A stretch of DNA of 44,937 bases from Yoonia vestfoldensis DSM 16212 (GTDB lineage: Bacteria; Pseudomonadota; Alphaproteobacteria; Rhodobacterales; Rhodobacteraceae). The position numbers and the translations under genes were made by a program. The notes under the pieces were generated by a model. That model had not been told where the DNA came from and made no database searches. It saw nothing but the letters and a program-made list of their open reading frames with translations. Of this stretch, positions 1 to 8,796 are shown piece after piece (the stretch's first letter is position 1; every line of letters starts with the position of its first letter). Location of the stretch: the NCBI RefSeq assembly GCF_000382265.1, contig NZ_KB907994.1, positions 1 to 44,937 on the forward strand, written 5' to 3'.

Positions 1-203
1 TCTTCATCGATCAACGGCGCTTTGCGGCTGCCGCGCTCAAAAACGCCCGATGCGCCATCCAGCAGCGCACGTTTCCATTGGTTGATCATTGTTGGATGCA
101 CGCCGAACCGGCTCGCCAACTCCGACACGGTCGCCTCGCCTTTCAGCGCTTCCAGCGCCACCTTCGCTTTGAACTCAGGGGCATGCTGCTTTCGTTTCGA
201 CAT
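1..203 (-). CDS. IS3-family transposase OrfA (partial, C-terminus off window)
   Basis: The first 67 codons are visible. The protein begins MSKRKQHAPEFKAKVALEAL and runs into a helix-turn-helix of the HTH_Tnp_1 type (about residues 15–45, including VSELASRFGVHP and INQWKR), followed by GVFERG. OrfA binds the terminal repeats; in this family the active transposase is made by programmed frameshifting into orfB, which lies outside the window. The start at 201–203 is about 55 bases inside the putative inverted repeat, as expected. Family assignment is firm; the subgroup is not. Confidence 0.8.
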   Translation of the reverse strand, partial: MSKRKQHAPEFKAKVALEALKGEATVSELASRFGVHPTMINQWKRALLDGASGVFERGSRKAPLIDE

Positions 204-283
204 CTTCGATCTCCTTCGTGGTGAAGATCAGCAGACAGCAAATCCGAGCTTACGTCATTGTCCAGTTTTCGGGGACCACCTCA
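1..283 (-). mobile_element. IS3-family insertion sequence, left-end part
   Basis: One end of an insertion sequence that continues beyond the window. It carries the start of an IS3-type orfA (3–203, minus) and an end sequence at 259–283 whose minus-strand reading, with CCCCGAAAACTGGACA at its core, is typical of IS3-family terminal inverted repeats. The other end, orfB with its DDE domain, and the target duplication are not visible. The boundary near 283 is inferred because the reading frame of the interrupted host gene ends there. Confidence 0.75.
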
Positions 284-402
284 GTTCTTGCAATTTCGAC
301 ATTGCGCTGGAGCTCTCTTGCATTTGCAATGTCCTGAGCGGTCGCAATGCTTGTCGAGGAAAAAAGTGAGAGCGCCGCAACCGCTAAGAGGACCTCGTTC
401 AT
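250..402 (-). pseudogene. 5' remnant of a small secreted protein, interrupted by the IS
   Basis: A 50-residue frame begins MNEVLLAVAALSLFSSTSIA, a convincing Sec signal peptide with a likely cleavage near ATA|QD. It continues about 18 residues (DIANARELQRNVEIAR) and then reads straight into the IS end, where TEVVPENWTMT is encoded by the inverted repeat and stops at 250–252. The signal peptide plus a host sequence that breaks off at the IS boundary suggests a secreted or periplasmic gene truncated by the insertion. What it encoded cannot be told. No strong ribosome binding site precedes the ATG. Confidence 0.5.
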
Positions 403-641
403 AATCGTCTCGCAGGAGTAATTTCCAAGTAACTGTGTGAAATTTTCTAACTGAGAGCAAGTCTTTGAAAAGGGCACCAGACAACAACACGAATGTCGGT
501 GCTTCATTCCCTATTACTTTGTGATTTCTCTTTGACGTACCAAACTTTTTGAACGGCGCGGGAAGCCGCAATTCGACTGCATCGCAATTGAGCGTTGGCT
601 TGACGTTAATCGTAAAGACATCTTCGACTTGCCCGCCTCTC
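403..641. other. Low-GC intergenic stretch, no gene recognised
   Basis: A 239-base gap between the monooxygenase gene and the secreted-protein remnant. It is visibly richer in A and T than the rest of the window, with runs such as GAAATTTTCTAACTG. A 122-codon frame crosses it on the minus strand (281–649), but it overlaps the signal-peptide frame, is rich in Cys, Lys and Arg, and resembles nothing I know. I see no terminator, tRNA or clear promoter. The composition suggests an acquired or decayed segment. Confidence 0.4.
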
Positions 642-914
642 TCAAACACCCAAAACCCTGAACTCCCGCCTGATGGCAGCGGTGGCCGTCCACCACGCTG
701 ACGCCCGGGTGCGCTGCTGGTGCAGATCGAACGCCGCCTGATCGGTGAAGGTCTCGTCCACCTGCCAGATCAGCGGGTCGGCGGCCGGTGTTATGTCGAA
801 GTGGAGGCAGCCGGCCTCGGCCCGTGACAGGCGGATATGGTCGGGCAGGTGGGTCGTGACGTTACCCGCCTCATGCGCATCGGCGCAGATCAGCCGGCCT
901 GTCAGCCGGATCAT
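642..914 (-). CDS. ABM-domain monooxygenase (putative quinol monooxygenase)
   Basis: A 90-residue protein beginning MIRLTGRLICADAHEAGNV. It has the layout of the antibiotic-biosynthesis-monooxygenase (ABM) fold: a first strand, a helix with LPDHIRLSRAEAGCLHFDI, the strand DPLIWQVDETF and then AAFDLHQQRT. Small proteins of this dimeric ferredoxin-like fold oxidise quinols or other aromatics without a cofactor, or act only as binding proteins; the substrate here is unknown. The ATG at 912–914 overlaps the stop of the flavin hydroxylase by four bases (ATGA), so the two are probably translationally coupled. The start was chosen for this overlap and for the clean domain beginning. Confidence 0.72.
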   Translation of the reverse strand: MIRLTGRLICADAHEAGNVTTHLPDHIRLSRAEAGCLHFDITPAADPLIWQVDETFTDQAAFDLHQQRTRASAWWTATAAIRREFRVLGV

Positions 915-2122
915 CCCTGCATCAGCCGTGGCAAATCCCCGTTCAGCCCTGCGGCCTGCCGCATGAAGCTGCGGCGCAGGCGGGGGGCGCTGTTGACCAG
1001 TCCCATGCCGATATCGCGGGCGGCGCGGATCAGCGGGTTGTCGTTGGAAAACAGCCGGTTGAACGTGTCGGTCGCCAGCGCCAGCGTCGCCGTGTCGAAC
1101 CGCCGCCATTCCTGATAGCGCTGCAAGGTCTGGGCGCTGCCGATATCCTCGCCCCTGCTGCGGGCGGTTGACAGCACATCGGCCAAAGTCGCCACATCGC
1201 GCAGACCGGCGTTCAGCCCTTGGCCCGCAATCGGGTGGATGCCATGGGCGGCGTCGCCCACCAGCGCCACGCGGTCGGCAATCAGGCTATTGGCCAGTGT
1301 AAGGTTCAGCGGATAGCTGAAGCGCGCGCCGGTCAGGTGGATGTTGCCAAGGAAGCTGCCAAAGGCGGGTTTCAACGCGTCCAGAAAGGCCGCGTCATCC
1401 ATCGCGACCAATTCCTGCGCGCGGGCGCGCCCTTCGCTCCAGACGACCGAACTGCGGTTTTCCGTCAGCGGCAGGATCGCAAGCGGGCCGTCGGGCATGA
1501 AGAATTGATGCGCGATCCCGCCATGCGGTTTGTCATGTGCGACGGCGCAGACAACGGCCGTTTGCCCGTAATCCCAGCCGGTGCGCTTGATGCCCGCGCG
1601 TTCGGCAGTGCCGGATTTGCGCCCGTCCGATCCGACCAGCAGCTGCGCGTCCAGCACCTCGCCACTGGCCAGCGTGACCTGCACGCCGCCCGCTGTGACC
1701 GATTGCGCGACCACGGTTTGCCCTGCCAGATGGGTGATCCGGTCGTCCTTCGCCATTGCGTCTAAGAAAGCGCGGCGCAGGTGCCGGTCCTCGACGAGGT
1801 ATCCCATCGGGCCTTCCTCGATCTCGGCATGGTCGAAATGCATCATCCAGGGGCTGGGGCCTTCGCCCGCGCGCCCGTCGTTGACCTTGATTTCCAGCAT
1901 CGGCTGGGCATGCGCGGCAATGGCGGGCCAGATGCCGATACCGCGGAGCAGCCGTGCAGAGGTCAGCGCCAGCGCATAGCTGCGCCCGTCAAAGGCGGGG
2001 TCTTTGTGGACCGGCAGGGTCTGGCTGTCGATCACCGTCACGGTGAACCCCGCCTGTGCTGCCGCCAATGCCAAGGCCGGGCCGTTCAGCCCGCCGCCCA
2101 CGATAAGGATATCTGTTTTCAT
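911..2122 (-). CDS. UbiH/UbiF/COQ6-family FAD-dependent hydroxylase
   Basis: A flavin monooxygenase of 403 residues. The N-terminal Rossmann motif is MKTDILIVGGGLNGPALALA, a central DGR motif occurs in LLVGSDGRKSG, and the C-terminal FAD-ribityl motif is VALVGDAAHGIHPIAGQGLN. This is the signature set of the UbiH/UbiF/COQ6 enzymes that hydroxylate the ubiquinone ring at the inner membrane face. Which ring position it modifies cannot be read from sequence. I start at 2122 because that Met directly precedes the FAD-binding strand; an upstream Met at 2158 would add 12 residues. It leads a two-gene unit with the ABM protein and is divergent from the amidase across 80 bases. Confidence 0.88.
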   Translation of the reverse strand: MKTDILIVGGGLNGPALALAAAQAGFTVTVIDSQTLPVHKDPAFDGRSYALALTSARLLRGIGIWPAIAAHAQPMLEIKVNDGRAGEGPSPWMMHFDHAEIEEGPMGYLVEDRHLRRAFLDAMAKDDRITHLAGQTVVAQSVTAGGVQVTLASGEVLDAQLLVGSDGRKSGTAERAGIKRTGWDYGQTAVVCAVAHDKPHGGIAHQFFMPDGPLAILPLTENRSSVVWSEGRARAQELVAMDDAAFLDALKPAFGSFLGNIHLTGARFSYPLNLTLANSLIADRVALVGDAAHGIHPIAGQGLNAGLRDVATLADVLSTARSRGEDIGSAQTLQRYQEWRRFDTATLALATDTFNRLFSNDNPLIRAARDIGMGLVNSAPRLRRSFMRQAAGLNGDLPRLMQG

Positions 2123-2202
2123 AAGCCGCAATATGGGCGCTTGCGCGGGATTGTCCATGCGCCTTTGCGCCGCTACGGTCCCGCCAAACAGGAGTATGAC
2201 AC

Positions 2203-3531
2203 ATGCAAGACTGGCGCTGGATGACGGCTGCGGATCTGGGGCGCGGGATTGCGGCGGGGGCCATTAACCCCGTGGCGCTGACCGAGGTTTATCTGGCGGC
2301 CATCGACGCGCATGAACACCGCGACCGGATCTATGCCCGCGTCACACATGACCGCGCGCGCGCCGAGGCGAAGGCGGCAAGCGCGCGCGCGGCATCGGGT
2401 TTCCGGCGTGGCCCTTTGGACGGTGTGCCGGTGTCGTGGAAAGACCTGTTCGATAGCGCGGGTATCGCGACCGAGGCAGGCACCGCCCTGATGGCCGGCC
2501 GTGTGCCGGAACGTGATGCCCGCGTGCTGGAAACTGCCACTTCGGCGGGACTGGTCTGTCTTGGCAAGACCCATATGTCCGAGATCGCCTTTTCCGGGCT
2601 GGGCCTGAACCCGATCACCGCCACGCCGCCTTGTGTGAATGACGCGGGCGCTGTAGCTGGCGGGTCGTCGTCGGGGGCGGCGGCGTCTGTCGCGTTCGGC
2701 CTTGCGGCTGCGGGGATCGGCACGGATACCGGCGGGTCGGTGCGGATCCCTGCGGCATGGAACGACCTTGTGGGGCTGAAAACCAGCCACGGGCGGCTGT
2801 CGCTGGAGGGCGTCGTGCCGCTCTGCCTGACCTTTGATACCGTCGGCCCGCTTTGTCGGTCGGTCGAGGATGCGGCGCTGTTGCTGGCCGTGCTGGAAGG
2901 GTCGCAGCCCGTTGATCTGGGTGGCGCCGATCTGACAGGCATACGGCTGATGGTGCTCGATACCATCGTCCCCGAGGATGTGCGCGACGCGCCCCGCGCG
3001 GCGTTCGAGGCCAGCGTGGCAAAATTGCAGGCGGCGGGTGCACAGATCGAACACCGCTATTTTTCGCAGCTTTTCGATGCGTTCAACGTCGCGGGCAATC
3101 TTTATGCCGCCGAAAGCTATGGCTGGTGGCGCGATCTGGTCGAGGCGCATCCTGAAAAGATGTTTCCCCACATCCTGGAACGTGTGCGCGGCGGCAAGAC
3201 CGTATCGGGGCCCGATTTTGTGGCGGGCTGGAACATGCTGCGCCGGATCCGCCAGGAATATGCGGCCGAAACCGCAGCGTTCGACGCGGTGATCATGCCG
3301 ACCGCCCCGCTGCTGCCGCCTAATGCCGAACGGTTGTTGACCGACGACGCCTATTACAAATCCGAAAACCTGCTCGCCCTGCGCAACACACGCGTGGCGA
3401 ACCTGCTGGATGTCTGTTCGATCACCCTGCCCACGGGTGTCGCGTCCTGCGGGATCATGTTCAACGGGCAGACTGGGACCGAAGGGCGCCTGCTGCGGGT
3501 GGCGGCAGCGGCGGCACGGGTGTTGGGATAA
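2203..3531 (+). CDS. Amidase signature family protein
   Basis: A 442-residue amidase-signature hydrolase. The Ser-cisSer-Lys triad is visible: Lys80 in GVPVSWKDLF, the serine run 155–157 in AGGSSSGAAAS, and the probable nucleophile Ser179 in GTDTGGSVRIPA. Length fits GatA-like amidases (about 440–490). It lacks an adjacent gatB or gatC, so it is more likely a free amidase than the tRNA amidotransferase subunit. The natural substrate is unknown. It is followed directly by a dispersed repeat. Confidence 0.88.
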   Translation: MQDWRWMTAADLGRGIAAGAINPVALTEVYLAAIDAHEHRDRIYARVTHDRARAEAKAASARAASGFRRGPLDGVPVSWKDLFDSAGIATEAGTALMAGRVPERDARVLETATSAGLVCLGKTHMSEIAFSGLGLNPITATPPCVNDAGAVAGGSSSGAAASVAFGLAAAGIGTDTGGSVRIPAAWNDLVGLKTSHGRLSLEGVVPLCLTFDTVGPLCRSVEDAALLLAVLEGSQPVDLGGADLTGIRLMVLDTIVPEDVRDAPRAAFEASVAKLQAAGAQIEHRYFSQLFDAFNVAGNLYAAESYGWWRDLVEAHPEKMFPHILERVRGGKTVSGPDFVAGWNMLRRIRQEYAAETAAFDAVIMPTAPLLPPNAERLLTDDAYYKSENLLALRNTRVANLLDVCSITLPTGVASCGIMFNGQTGTEGRLLRVAAAAARVLG

Positions 3532-3573
3532 AAGATTCTGGCCTCCGGCGGGGATATTTGGGCTCGGAAGATG
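3530..3573 (+). repeat. Dispersed intergenic repeat, copy 1
   Basis: The core GCCTCCGGCGGGGATATTTG is flanked on the left by AAAAGATTCT and on the right by GGCTCGGAAGATG. It begins within the amidase stop codon. The same unit recurs at 35786–35830 and 43691–43724 on the minus strand. Copies 1 and 2 share the whole unit including the AAAAGATTCT arm. Confidence 0.8.
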
Positions 3574-3697
3574 GGCAGAAGCCGTCTGAAAAGCCACAAA
3601 TTCAGGTTCCTGCAAGGCTAGTTCTGGACACAAGCGCCTTTGCTACGTTAGTTTGATGTCAAAGCGGGGCGAAATGATCCCGCGAATTGAGGCAGTT

Positions 3698-4876
3698 ATG
3701 GATTTTCCCGCGCGGTTTTCGGACCTTCCGGTTGCGACTTGGCCACGCCTGCGTGCGCTCTTGGACGTGCCAACCAAGGCCACCGGCGTCATCAACATGA
3801 CGATCGGCGAGCCGCGCCATGCCTTTCCGGCCTTTGTCGGGCCGTTGCTGGAACGGCATCTTGGCGGGTTCAACAGCTATCCCAGCAACGAAGGCCAGAC
3901 CGATCTGCTGGCGGCGATGGCAGGGTTCCTGCAGCGCCGTTACGGGCTGGATGTGCCGACCGACCGCATCATCGCGCTGAACGGCACGCGCGAGGGGCTT
4001 TATAATGCCGCGATGGCGCTATGTCCTGAGGCCAAGAACGGCCAGCGGCCCGTCGTGCTGATGCCCAATCCGTTCTATCCGGTCTACGGCGTCGCTGCGA
4101 TGTCCGTAGGGGCGGAGCCTGTCTATGTCGCCGCAACATCCGCCACCGGCCATCTGCCGGATTTTGCCAGCCTGCCTGCCGACACGCTGGACCGCACGGC
4201 GATTGCCTATATCTGTTCGCCAGCCAACCCGCAGGGCGCTGTCGCGTCCGAGGCGTATTGGCGCGATCTGATCGGGCTGGCGGAACAGCATGATTTCATG
4301 ATCTTTGCCGACGAATGCTATTCCGAGATTTACCGCGATGCGCCGCCGCCTGGCGCGTTGGCGGTGGCGGCCGCTATGGGGGCCGATCCTGACCGCGTGC
4401 TGATTTTCCAATCCCTGTCGAAACGGTCGAACCTGCCCGGCCTGCGCTGTGGGTTTGCAGCGGGTGGTGCGAAATCCGTCGCGCGGTTGCGCCAGTTGCG
4501 CGCTTTTGCAGGGGCACCTTTGGCTGGCCCGTTGCAATCGGTCGCGGCGGCGGTCTGGGCGGATGAAGGGCATGTGGTGGAAAACCGCGCGCTCTATCAC
4601 CGCAAATACGAAATTGCCGACGATATCCTTGGCCATGTGCCCGGCTACCAGTCGCCACAGGCGGGGTTTTTCCTTTGGCTGCCGGTGGCGGATGGCGAGG
4701 CGGCGGCGGTCACGCTTTGGCAGCAAACCGGCGTGCGGGTGCTGCCGGGGGCGTATCTGAGCCGCGATGTCGCGGGCGAGAATCCCGGCCACGGCTATAT
4801 CAGGGTCGCCCTGGTGGCCCCGACACAAGAAATGCAGCGCGGTCTGACACTGATCCGCGACTGTTTGTACACATAG
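3698..4876 (+). CDS. PLP-dependent aminotransferase, class I/II
   Basis: A fold-type I aminotransferase of about 392 residues. Visible motifs are [12 protein letters not shown] near the N-terminus, [10 protein letters not shown], the substrate/PLP segment [19 protein letters not shown] with the Asp that contacts the pyridine nitrogen, and the PLP-lysine motif [17 protein letters not shown] (Lys242). The SKRSN sequence resembles DapC-type N-succinyldiaminopimelate aminotransferases, but the specificity is inferred only. I choose the Met at 3698 because GAGG lies ten bases upstream; an earlier Met at 3653 adds 15 unlikely residues. ftsK begins 10 bases after the stop, which suggests one transcript. 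Confidence 0.87.
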   Translation: MDFPARFSDLPVATWPRLRALLDVPTKATGVINMTIGEPRHAFPAFVGPLLERHLGGFNSYPSNEGQTDLLAAMAGFLQRRYGLDVPTDRIIALNGTREGLYNAAMALCPEAKNGQRPVVLMPNPFYPVYGVAAMSVGAEPVYVAATSATGHLPDFASLPADTLDRTAIAYICSPANPQGAVASEAYWRDLIGLAEQHDFMIFADECYSEIYRDAPPPGALAVAAAMGADPDRVLIFQSLSKRSNLPGLRCGFAAGGAKSVARLRQLRAFAGAPLAGPLQSVAAAVWADEGHVVENRALYHRKYEIADDILGHVPGYQSPQAGFFLWLPVADGEAAAVTLWQQTGVRVLPGAYLSRDVAGENPGHGYIRVALVAPTQEMQRGLTLIRDCLYT

Positions 4877-4886
4877 GAGATACCAG

Positions 4887-7811
4887 ATGGCATCTTACCA
4901 GTCCCGTCAGCGCGACCCGCTTTTCGACAGCACCACGCAGGCCGCGTTGGAAAAACGCAGCCGCGAGCTGGTGGGTCTTGCGCTGATCGTGACGGGTGCC
5001 TTGTTCGCTGTCGTGATCGGGACCTATTCGCCGGACGATCCAAGCTGGATTTCCGCAACCGACGCGCCGGTGCAGAACTGGCTGGGCCATTTCGGTGCGT
5101 CGATCGCCGCCCCCTTGATGATGGTGATCGGCTTGGGGTCTTGGATTATCGCCACGACGCTGATCGGGGCGGGCGCACGGTTCGTGTTCCACTATGGGCA
5201 GGAACGGGTGATCGGGCGCGCGATGTTCGCACCCGTTGGCGTGGTTGTCGCGTCGGTCTATGCCGCGACACTGGCCCCGTCGCAGGACTGGCCTGCCAAT
5301 TTCGGCATGGGTGGCCTGTTCGGCGATACCGTGCTGGGTGTGCTGCTGACGGTCCTGCCGTTCGGCACCGTGTTCGGGGTCAAGCTCTTGTCGTTCCTGG
5401 CGGCGATCCTGATGGTGGCGTTGCTGACTTTCTTGCTGGGCTTCACACGTCCCGAACTGCGCAAGGGATTGCGGTTCGTGATGCTGGGCACCGTGCTGAT
5501 CTATGATTTCCTGATGCGCATGATCGGCAAGGGTGCGGCCCTGTCGGCGCAAGGCGCGCAAGCGGCCAGTGCCGCCGTGCAGGCCCGGCGTGCGCAGCCC
5601 AAGATGTTTGCCGATCCGTATTTGGCCGATGAACCCGTCAGCCGCCCGCAGCCCGTCGTGGCACCCGATTTCGAAAGCCGCCTGCGCGCCGCCGCCGTGC
5701 TGCGCGCGCGGCCCACGATGCACGCCGATGAACCGCCGGTCACAACGACGCGCCATATTCCTGCGGCTCCACCGCCGTTGAACGCCCACACACGGCCCGC
5801 GGGGCCGGAAACTGCGCCCGGTGGCGGTGGTTTCCTGTCCGGCCTGTTGCGCCGCAATGATCCGATGCCGGAACCCGAACTCGTTACGCGCGAACCGCGC
5901 CTGACCGCAACCGAGGCAGCCCCCGACACCGCCCGTGTCAGCGCGCGCATCGCCGATGCCATCCGCAGCCGGGCGACCCCGCCATCGCCGACGGGCGTGC
6001 GGATCGAGCCGTCCCTGACCGCAGGGCGCGGCCCGAAGCCGCTGGTCTATGCGCCCTATCCGCCGCTGGTCACGCCAGAGCCTGATCAGGACGACGTCTT
6101 GTTCGAGGACGACGAGGCCGTTTCTGGATTTGACATGGCGAACCCGCATATGCCGATCCCGCAGGTCAATATCCCGCCCGCCCCGCCGGTCGTCGAACCG
6201 CGCGCCGTCGTGCAGCACCCTCCCAAACGCCCTGTCCAGCCGTCACGTCAGGCCGTGGCCGAGGCGCAGCCCGCGCTGAAATTCGATGATCCCTATGCCG
6301 ATTACGAACGCCCGCCACTGTCACTGCTGACCAATCCGATCGAGATCACGCGCCACCACCTGAGCGACGAATCCCTGAGCGAGAACGCACGGATGCTGGA
6401 AAGCGTGCTGGATGACTACGGCGTCAAGGGTGACATTATCGCCGTGCGTCCCGGCCCTGTCGTGACCATGTACGAGCTGGAACCGGCGCCTGGCCTCAAG
6501 GCCAGCCGTGTCATCGGGCTGGCTGACGATATCGCACGGTCGATGTCGGCGCTGTCGGCGCGCGTGTCCACCGTGCCGGGCCGGTCGGTGATCGGGATCG
6601 AACTGCCCAACGAGAACCGCGAAAAGGTGGTCCTGCGCGAAATCCTGTCGCACCGCGATTTCGGCGACGGCAACCAGAAACTGCCGCTGGCCTTGGGCAA
6701 GGATATCGGCGGCGAACCGATCATCGCGAACCTTGCCAAGATGCCCCACCTGCTGATCGCAGGGACCACGGGGTCGGGGAAATCGGTCGCTATCAACACG
6801 ATGATCCTGTCGCTGCTGTACAAGCTGACGCCGCAGGAATGCCGGATGATCATGATCGACCCCAAGATGCTGGAACTCAGCGTCTATGACGGGATTCCGC
6901 ACCTGCTTTCGCCCGTTGTCACCGACCCCAAAAAGGCGGTTGTCGCGCTCAAATGGGTCGTGGGCGAGATGGAAGAACGCTATCGCAAGATGTCCAAGAT
7001 GGGCGTGCGCAATATCGACGGTTTCAACGGCCGCGTGAAAGAGGCGTTGAGCAAAGGCGAAATGTTCAGCCGCACCGTGCAGACAGGTTTTGACGACGAA
7101 ACCGGCGATCCGATCTTCGAGACCGAGGAATTCCAGCCCGAAGTCCTGCCTTATATCGTCGTCATCGTGGACGAGATGGCCGATCTGATGATGGTCGCGG
7201 GCAAGGAAATCGAGGCCTGCATCCAGCGCCTTGCACAGATGGCGCGGGCGTCCGGTATCCACCTGATCATGGCCACACAGCGCCCGTCGGTCGATGTCAT
7301 CACCGGCACGATCAAGGCGAACTTTCCCACCCGCATCTCGTTTCAGGTGACCAGCAAGATCGACAGCCGCACGATCCTGGGTGAAATGGGCGCCGAACAG
7401 CTGCTCGGAATGGGTGACATGCTGTATATGGCAGGCGGGTCCAAGATCATGCGCGTCCACGGCCCCTTTGTCAGCGACGAAGAGGTCGAAGAGATCGTGA
7501 ACCACCTGAAAGGTTTCGGTCCGCCCGAATATATGTCCGGTGTGGTCGAAGGCCCGTCCGACGATCAGGAAAGCAGCATTGATCTGGTGCTGGGTCTGGG
7601 TGACGGATCCGATCTGGAAAACGCACTCTATGACACGGCCGTCGCCATCGTCATCAAGGACCGCAAATGTTCGACCAGCTACATCCAGCGCAAACTGGCG
7701 ATCGGCTATAACAAGGCTGCGCGTCTGGTCGAGCAGATGGAAGAGGAAGGCGTGGTCAGTTCCGCCAACCACGTCGGCAAACGCGAGATTCTGGTGCCCG
7801 AGCAGCACTAG
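4887..7811 (+). CDS. ftsK: DNA translocase FtsK
   Basis: A 974-residue septal DNA pump. The N-terminus has four hydrophobic segments (about 28–47, 72–96, 111–130, 165–187), then a Pro/Ala-rich linker (about 215–450). The RecA-like motor carries Walker A GTTGSGKS at 626–633 and Walker [14 protein letters not shown] near 755–767. The C-terminal winged-helix gamma domain, with [20 protein letters not shown], recognises the KOPS polarity sequences that direct it to dif and XerCD. Length and layout are normal for the family. GGAGAT lies just upstream of the ATG. In many alphaproteobacteria lolA follows ftsK; here the next gene is unrelated. Confidence 0.97.
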   Translation: MASYQSRQRDPLFDSTTQAALEKRSRELVGLALIVTGALFAVVIGTYSPDDPSWISATDAPVQNWLGHFGASIAAPLMMVIGLGSWIIATTLIGAGARFVFHYGQERVIGRAMFAPVGVVVASVYAATLAPSQDWPANFGMGGLFGDTVLGVLLTVLPFGTVFGVKLLSFLAAILMVALLTFLLGFTRPELRKGLRFVMLGTVLIYDFLMRMIGKGAALSAQGAQAASAAVQARRAQPKMFADPYLADEPVSRPQPVVAPDFESRLRAAAVLRARPTMHADEPPVTTTRHIPAAPPPLNAHTRPAGPETAPGGGGFLSGLLRRNDPMPEPELVTREPRLTATEAAPDTARVSARIADAIRSRATPPSPTGVRIEPSLTAGRGPKPLVYAPYPPLVTPEPDQDDVLFEDDEAVSGFDMANPHMPIPQVNIPPAPPVVEPRAVVQHPPKRPVQPSRQAVAEAQPALKFDDPYADYERPPLSLLTNPIEITRHHLSDESLSENARMLESVLDDYGVKGDIIAVRPGPVVTMYELEPAPGLKASRVIGLADDIARSMSALSARVSTVPGRSVIGIELPNENREKVVLREILSHRDFGDGNQKLPLALGKDIGGEPIIANLAKMPHLLIAGTTGSGKSVAINTMILSLLYKLTPQECRMIMIDPKMLELSVYDGIPHLLSPVVTDPKKAVVALKWVVGEMEERYRKMSKMGVRNIDGFNGRVKEALSKGEMFSRTVQTGFDDETGDPIFETEEFQPEVLPYIVVIVDEMADLMMVAGKEIEACIQRLAQMARASGIHLIMATQRPSVDVITGTIKANFPTRISFQVTSKIDSRTILGEMGAEQLLGMGDMLYMAGGSKIMRVHGPFVSDEEVEEIVNHLKGFGPPEYMSGVVEGPSDDQESSIDLVLGLGDGSDLENALYDTAVAIVIKDRKCSTSYIQRKLAIGYNKAARLVEQMEEEGVVSSANHVGKREILVPEQH

Positions 7812-7950
7812 GCGTTGGTCGGCCACCCGATAGATGCCTTGGCGCACGGCGCGGCAGACCCCGGTGCTTGCGGCGATCGCATTTTCGTTGCGTCACGTCA
7901 TCAACAGATGTCGTATGGGGCTGTCGTAAGTCAAAACGGGACACTCCCTT

Positions 7951-8406
7951 ATGTTGGCGAAATATGGGCTGAAAGCGGTGGAGTATCTGTCATACGCGCT
8001 TGCGGTTCTTGTCGCGTTGCCGCTGATCGTGCCGGACTTGCTTCCGCAGTCTGCTCCGAATGATCTTGCGGCGGTTGTTTTTGTTCTGCTCGGTGTCGGC
8101 GTCTTGCTGCCACGGGTGATCGCATATTTCTGGTGGCTGAGGGTTCCGGCGCATGTCGGCCCGTATCGCGGGACCTGGGACGGCGAACAGAGCGCCGGAT
8201 ACACTTACAAGGTGGGCAATCAGCAATATGCGCGGTCCTTTCGCACAATCTATGGAACCGACCAGATGACCAGGCTGCAGGTCTGCGTCAATCCGCGCGC
8301 GCCATGGGTCGGATATCCGGTGTTCTGGAATGTCTGGTTGTTCGGTGCGACGATGGTCGGCCTTGGTCTGTTTCTGCTGGTCAGCGGCGTCCAGTTTTTC
8401 AACTGA
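7951..8406 (+). CDS. Membrane protein, DUF3592-like
   Basis: A 151-residue protein with hydrophobic segments near 10–30, 38–58 and 125–148. Between the second and third lies a soluble part, YTYKVGNQQYARSFRTIYG followed by LQVCVNPRAPW, that resembles the DUF3592 pattern of a Tyr-containing strand pair ending in a 'V.(Y/V)NP..P' motif. Function unknown. No good ribosome binding site is apparent before the ATG, and the 139-base gap after ftsK shows no obvious promoter. It converges on rpsU, whose terminator lies just beyond its stop. Confidence 0.6.
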   Translation: MLAKYGLKAVEYLSYALAVLVALPLIVPDLLPQSAPNDLAAVVFVLLGVGVLLPRVIAYFWWLRVPAHVGPYRGTWDGEQSAGYTYKVGNQQYARSFRTIYGTDQMTRLQVCVNPRAPWVGYPVFWNVWLFGATMVGLGLFLLVSGVQFFN

Positions 8407-8423
8407 AAACCACGAAGGCGCCA

Positions 8424-8457
8424 ACAAAAAACCCCCGCTGCTTGCGCAATCGGGGGT
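8424..8457 (-). terminator. Rho-independent terminator of rpsU
   Basis: Read on the minus strand, a hairpin with stem ACCCCCG/CGGGGGT (8451–8457 with 8431–8437) and a 13-base loop is followed by a run of six to seven T. It lies 26 bases past the rpsU stop and is a textbook intrinsic terminator. On the plus strand the run of T is absent, so it should act in one direction only. Confidence 0.88.
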
Positions 8458-8482
8458 CAATCGTTTCAACGTCGGGGATGCT

Positions 8483-8689
8483 TTACAGCATGCCTTCGCG
8501 TTGCAGTTTCTTCCGGGCCAGCTTGCGCTGACGACGGATTGCTTCGGCCTTTTCACGGGCTTTGCGGATCGACGGCTTCTCGAAATGCTGCTTGAGCTTC
8601 ATTTCACGAAAAACGCCTTCACGCTGAAGCTTTTTCTTCAGAGCACGCAACGCCTGATCGACGTTGTTATCACGAACACTTACCTGCAT
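8483..8689 (-). CDS. rpsU: 30S ribosomal protein S21
   Basis: A 68-residue, very basic protein beginning [20 protein letters not shown] and containing [13 protein letters not shown] and [11 protein letters not shown], diagnostic for bS21. The protein sits near the anti-Shine-Dalgarno region of 16S rRNA and helps initiation. A GAGGTGG ribosome binding site lies about ten bases upstream of the ATG. The gene is monocistronic: a strong intrinsic terminator follows, and the upstream neighbour COQ9 is divergent. Confidence 0.97.
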   Translation of the reverse strand: MQVSVRDNNVDQALRALKKKLQREGVFREMKLKQHFEKPSIRKAREKAEAIRRQRKLARKKLQREGML

Positions 8690-8735
8690 GTGGTTTTCAC
8701 CACCTCTCTAAGTTGGATTTGCAAAATTGCAGGAG

Positions 8736-8764
8736 TTGGCCGTCTAGCAAAGATGGACTAGTTT
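8736..8764 (+). promoter_or_regulatory. Candidate sigma-70 promoter for COQ9
   Basis: TTGGCC (8736–8741), a 17-base spacer and TAGTTT (8759–8764) lie 33 bases before the COQ9 start. The -10 is embedded in the inverted repeat GGACTAGTTTGTCC (8755–8768), which might be a regulator site. Weak match, by eye only. Confidence 0.3.
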
Positions 8765-8796
8765 GTCCAGTATGCCCACGAACAGGAGGCCAGACG

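Noticed and set aside
281..649. A 122-codon minus-strand frame in the low-GC region.
   Set aside because: It overlaps the signal-peptide frame in another phase, ends in Cys/Lys-rich sequence near the IS and resembles no known protein.
2173..3633. A 486-codon minus-strand frame across the amidase.
   Set aside because: Antisense shadow; the amidase motifs lie on the plus strand.
6321..7847. A 508-codon minus-strand frame across the ftsK motor domain.
   Set aside because: Antisense shadow of ftsK, rich in His, Asp and Arg and without recognisable motifs.
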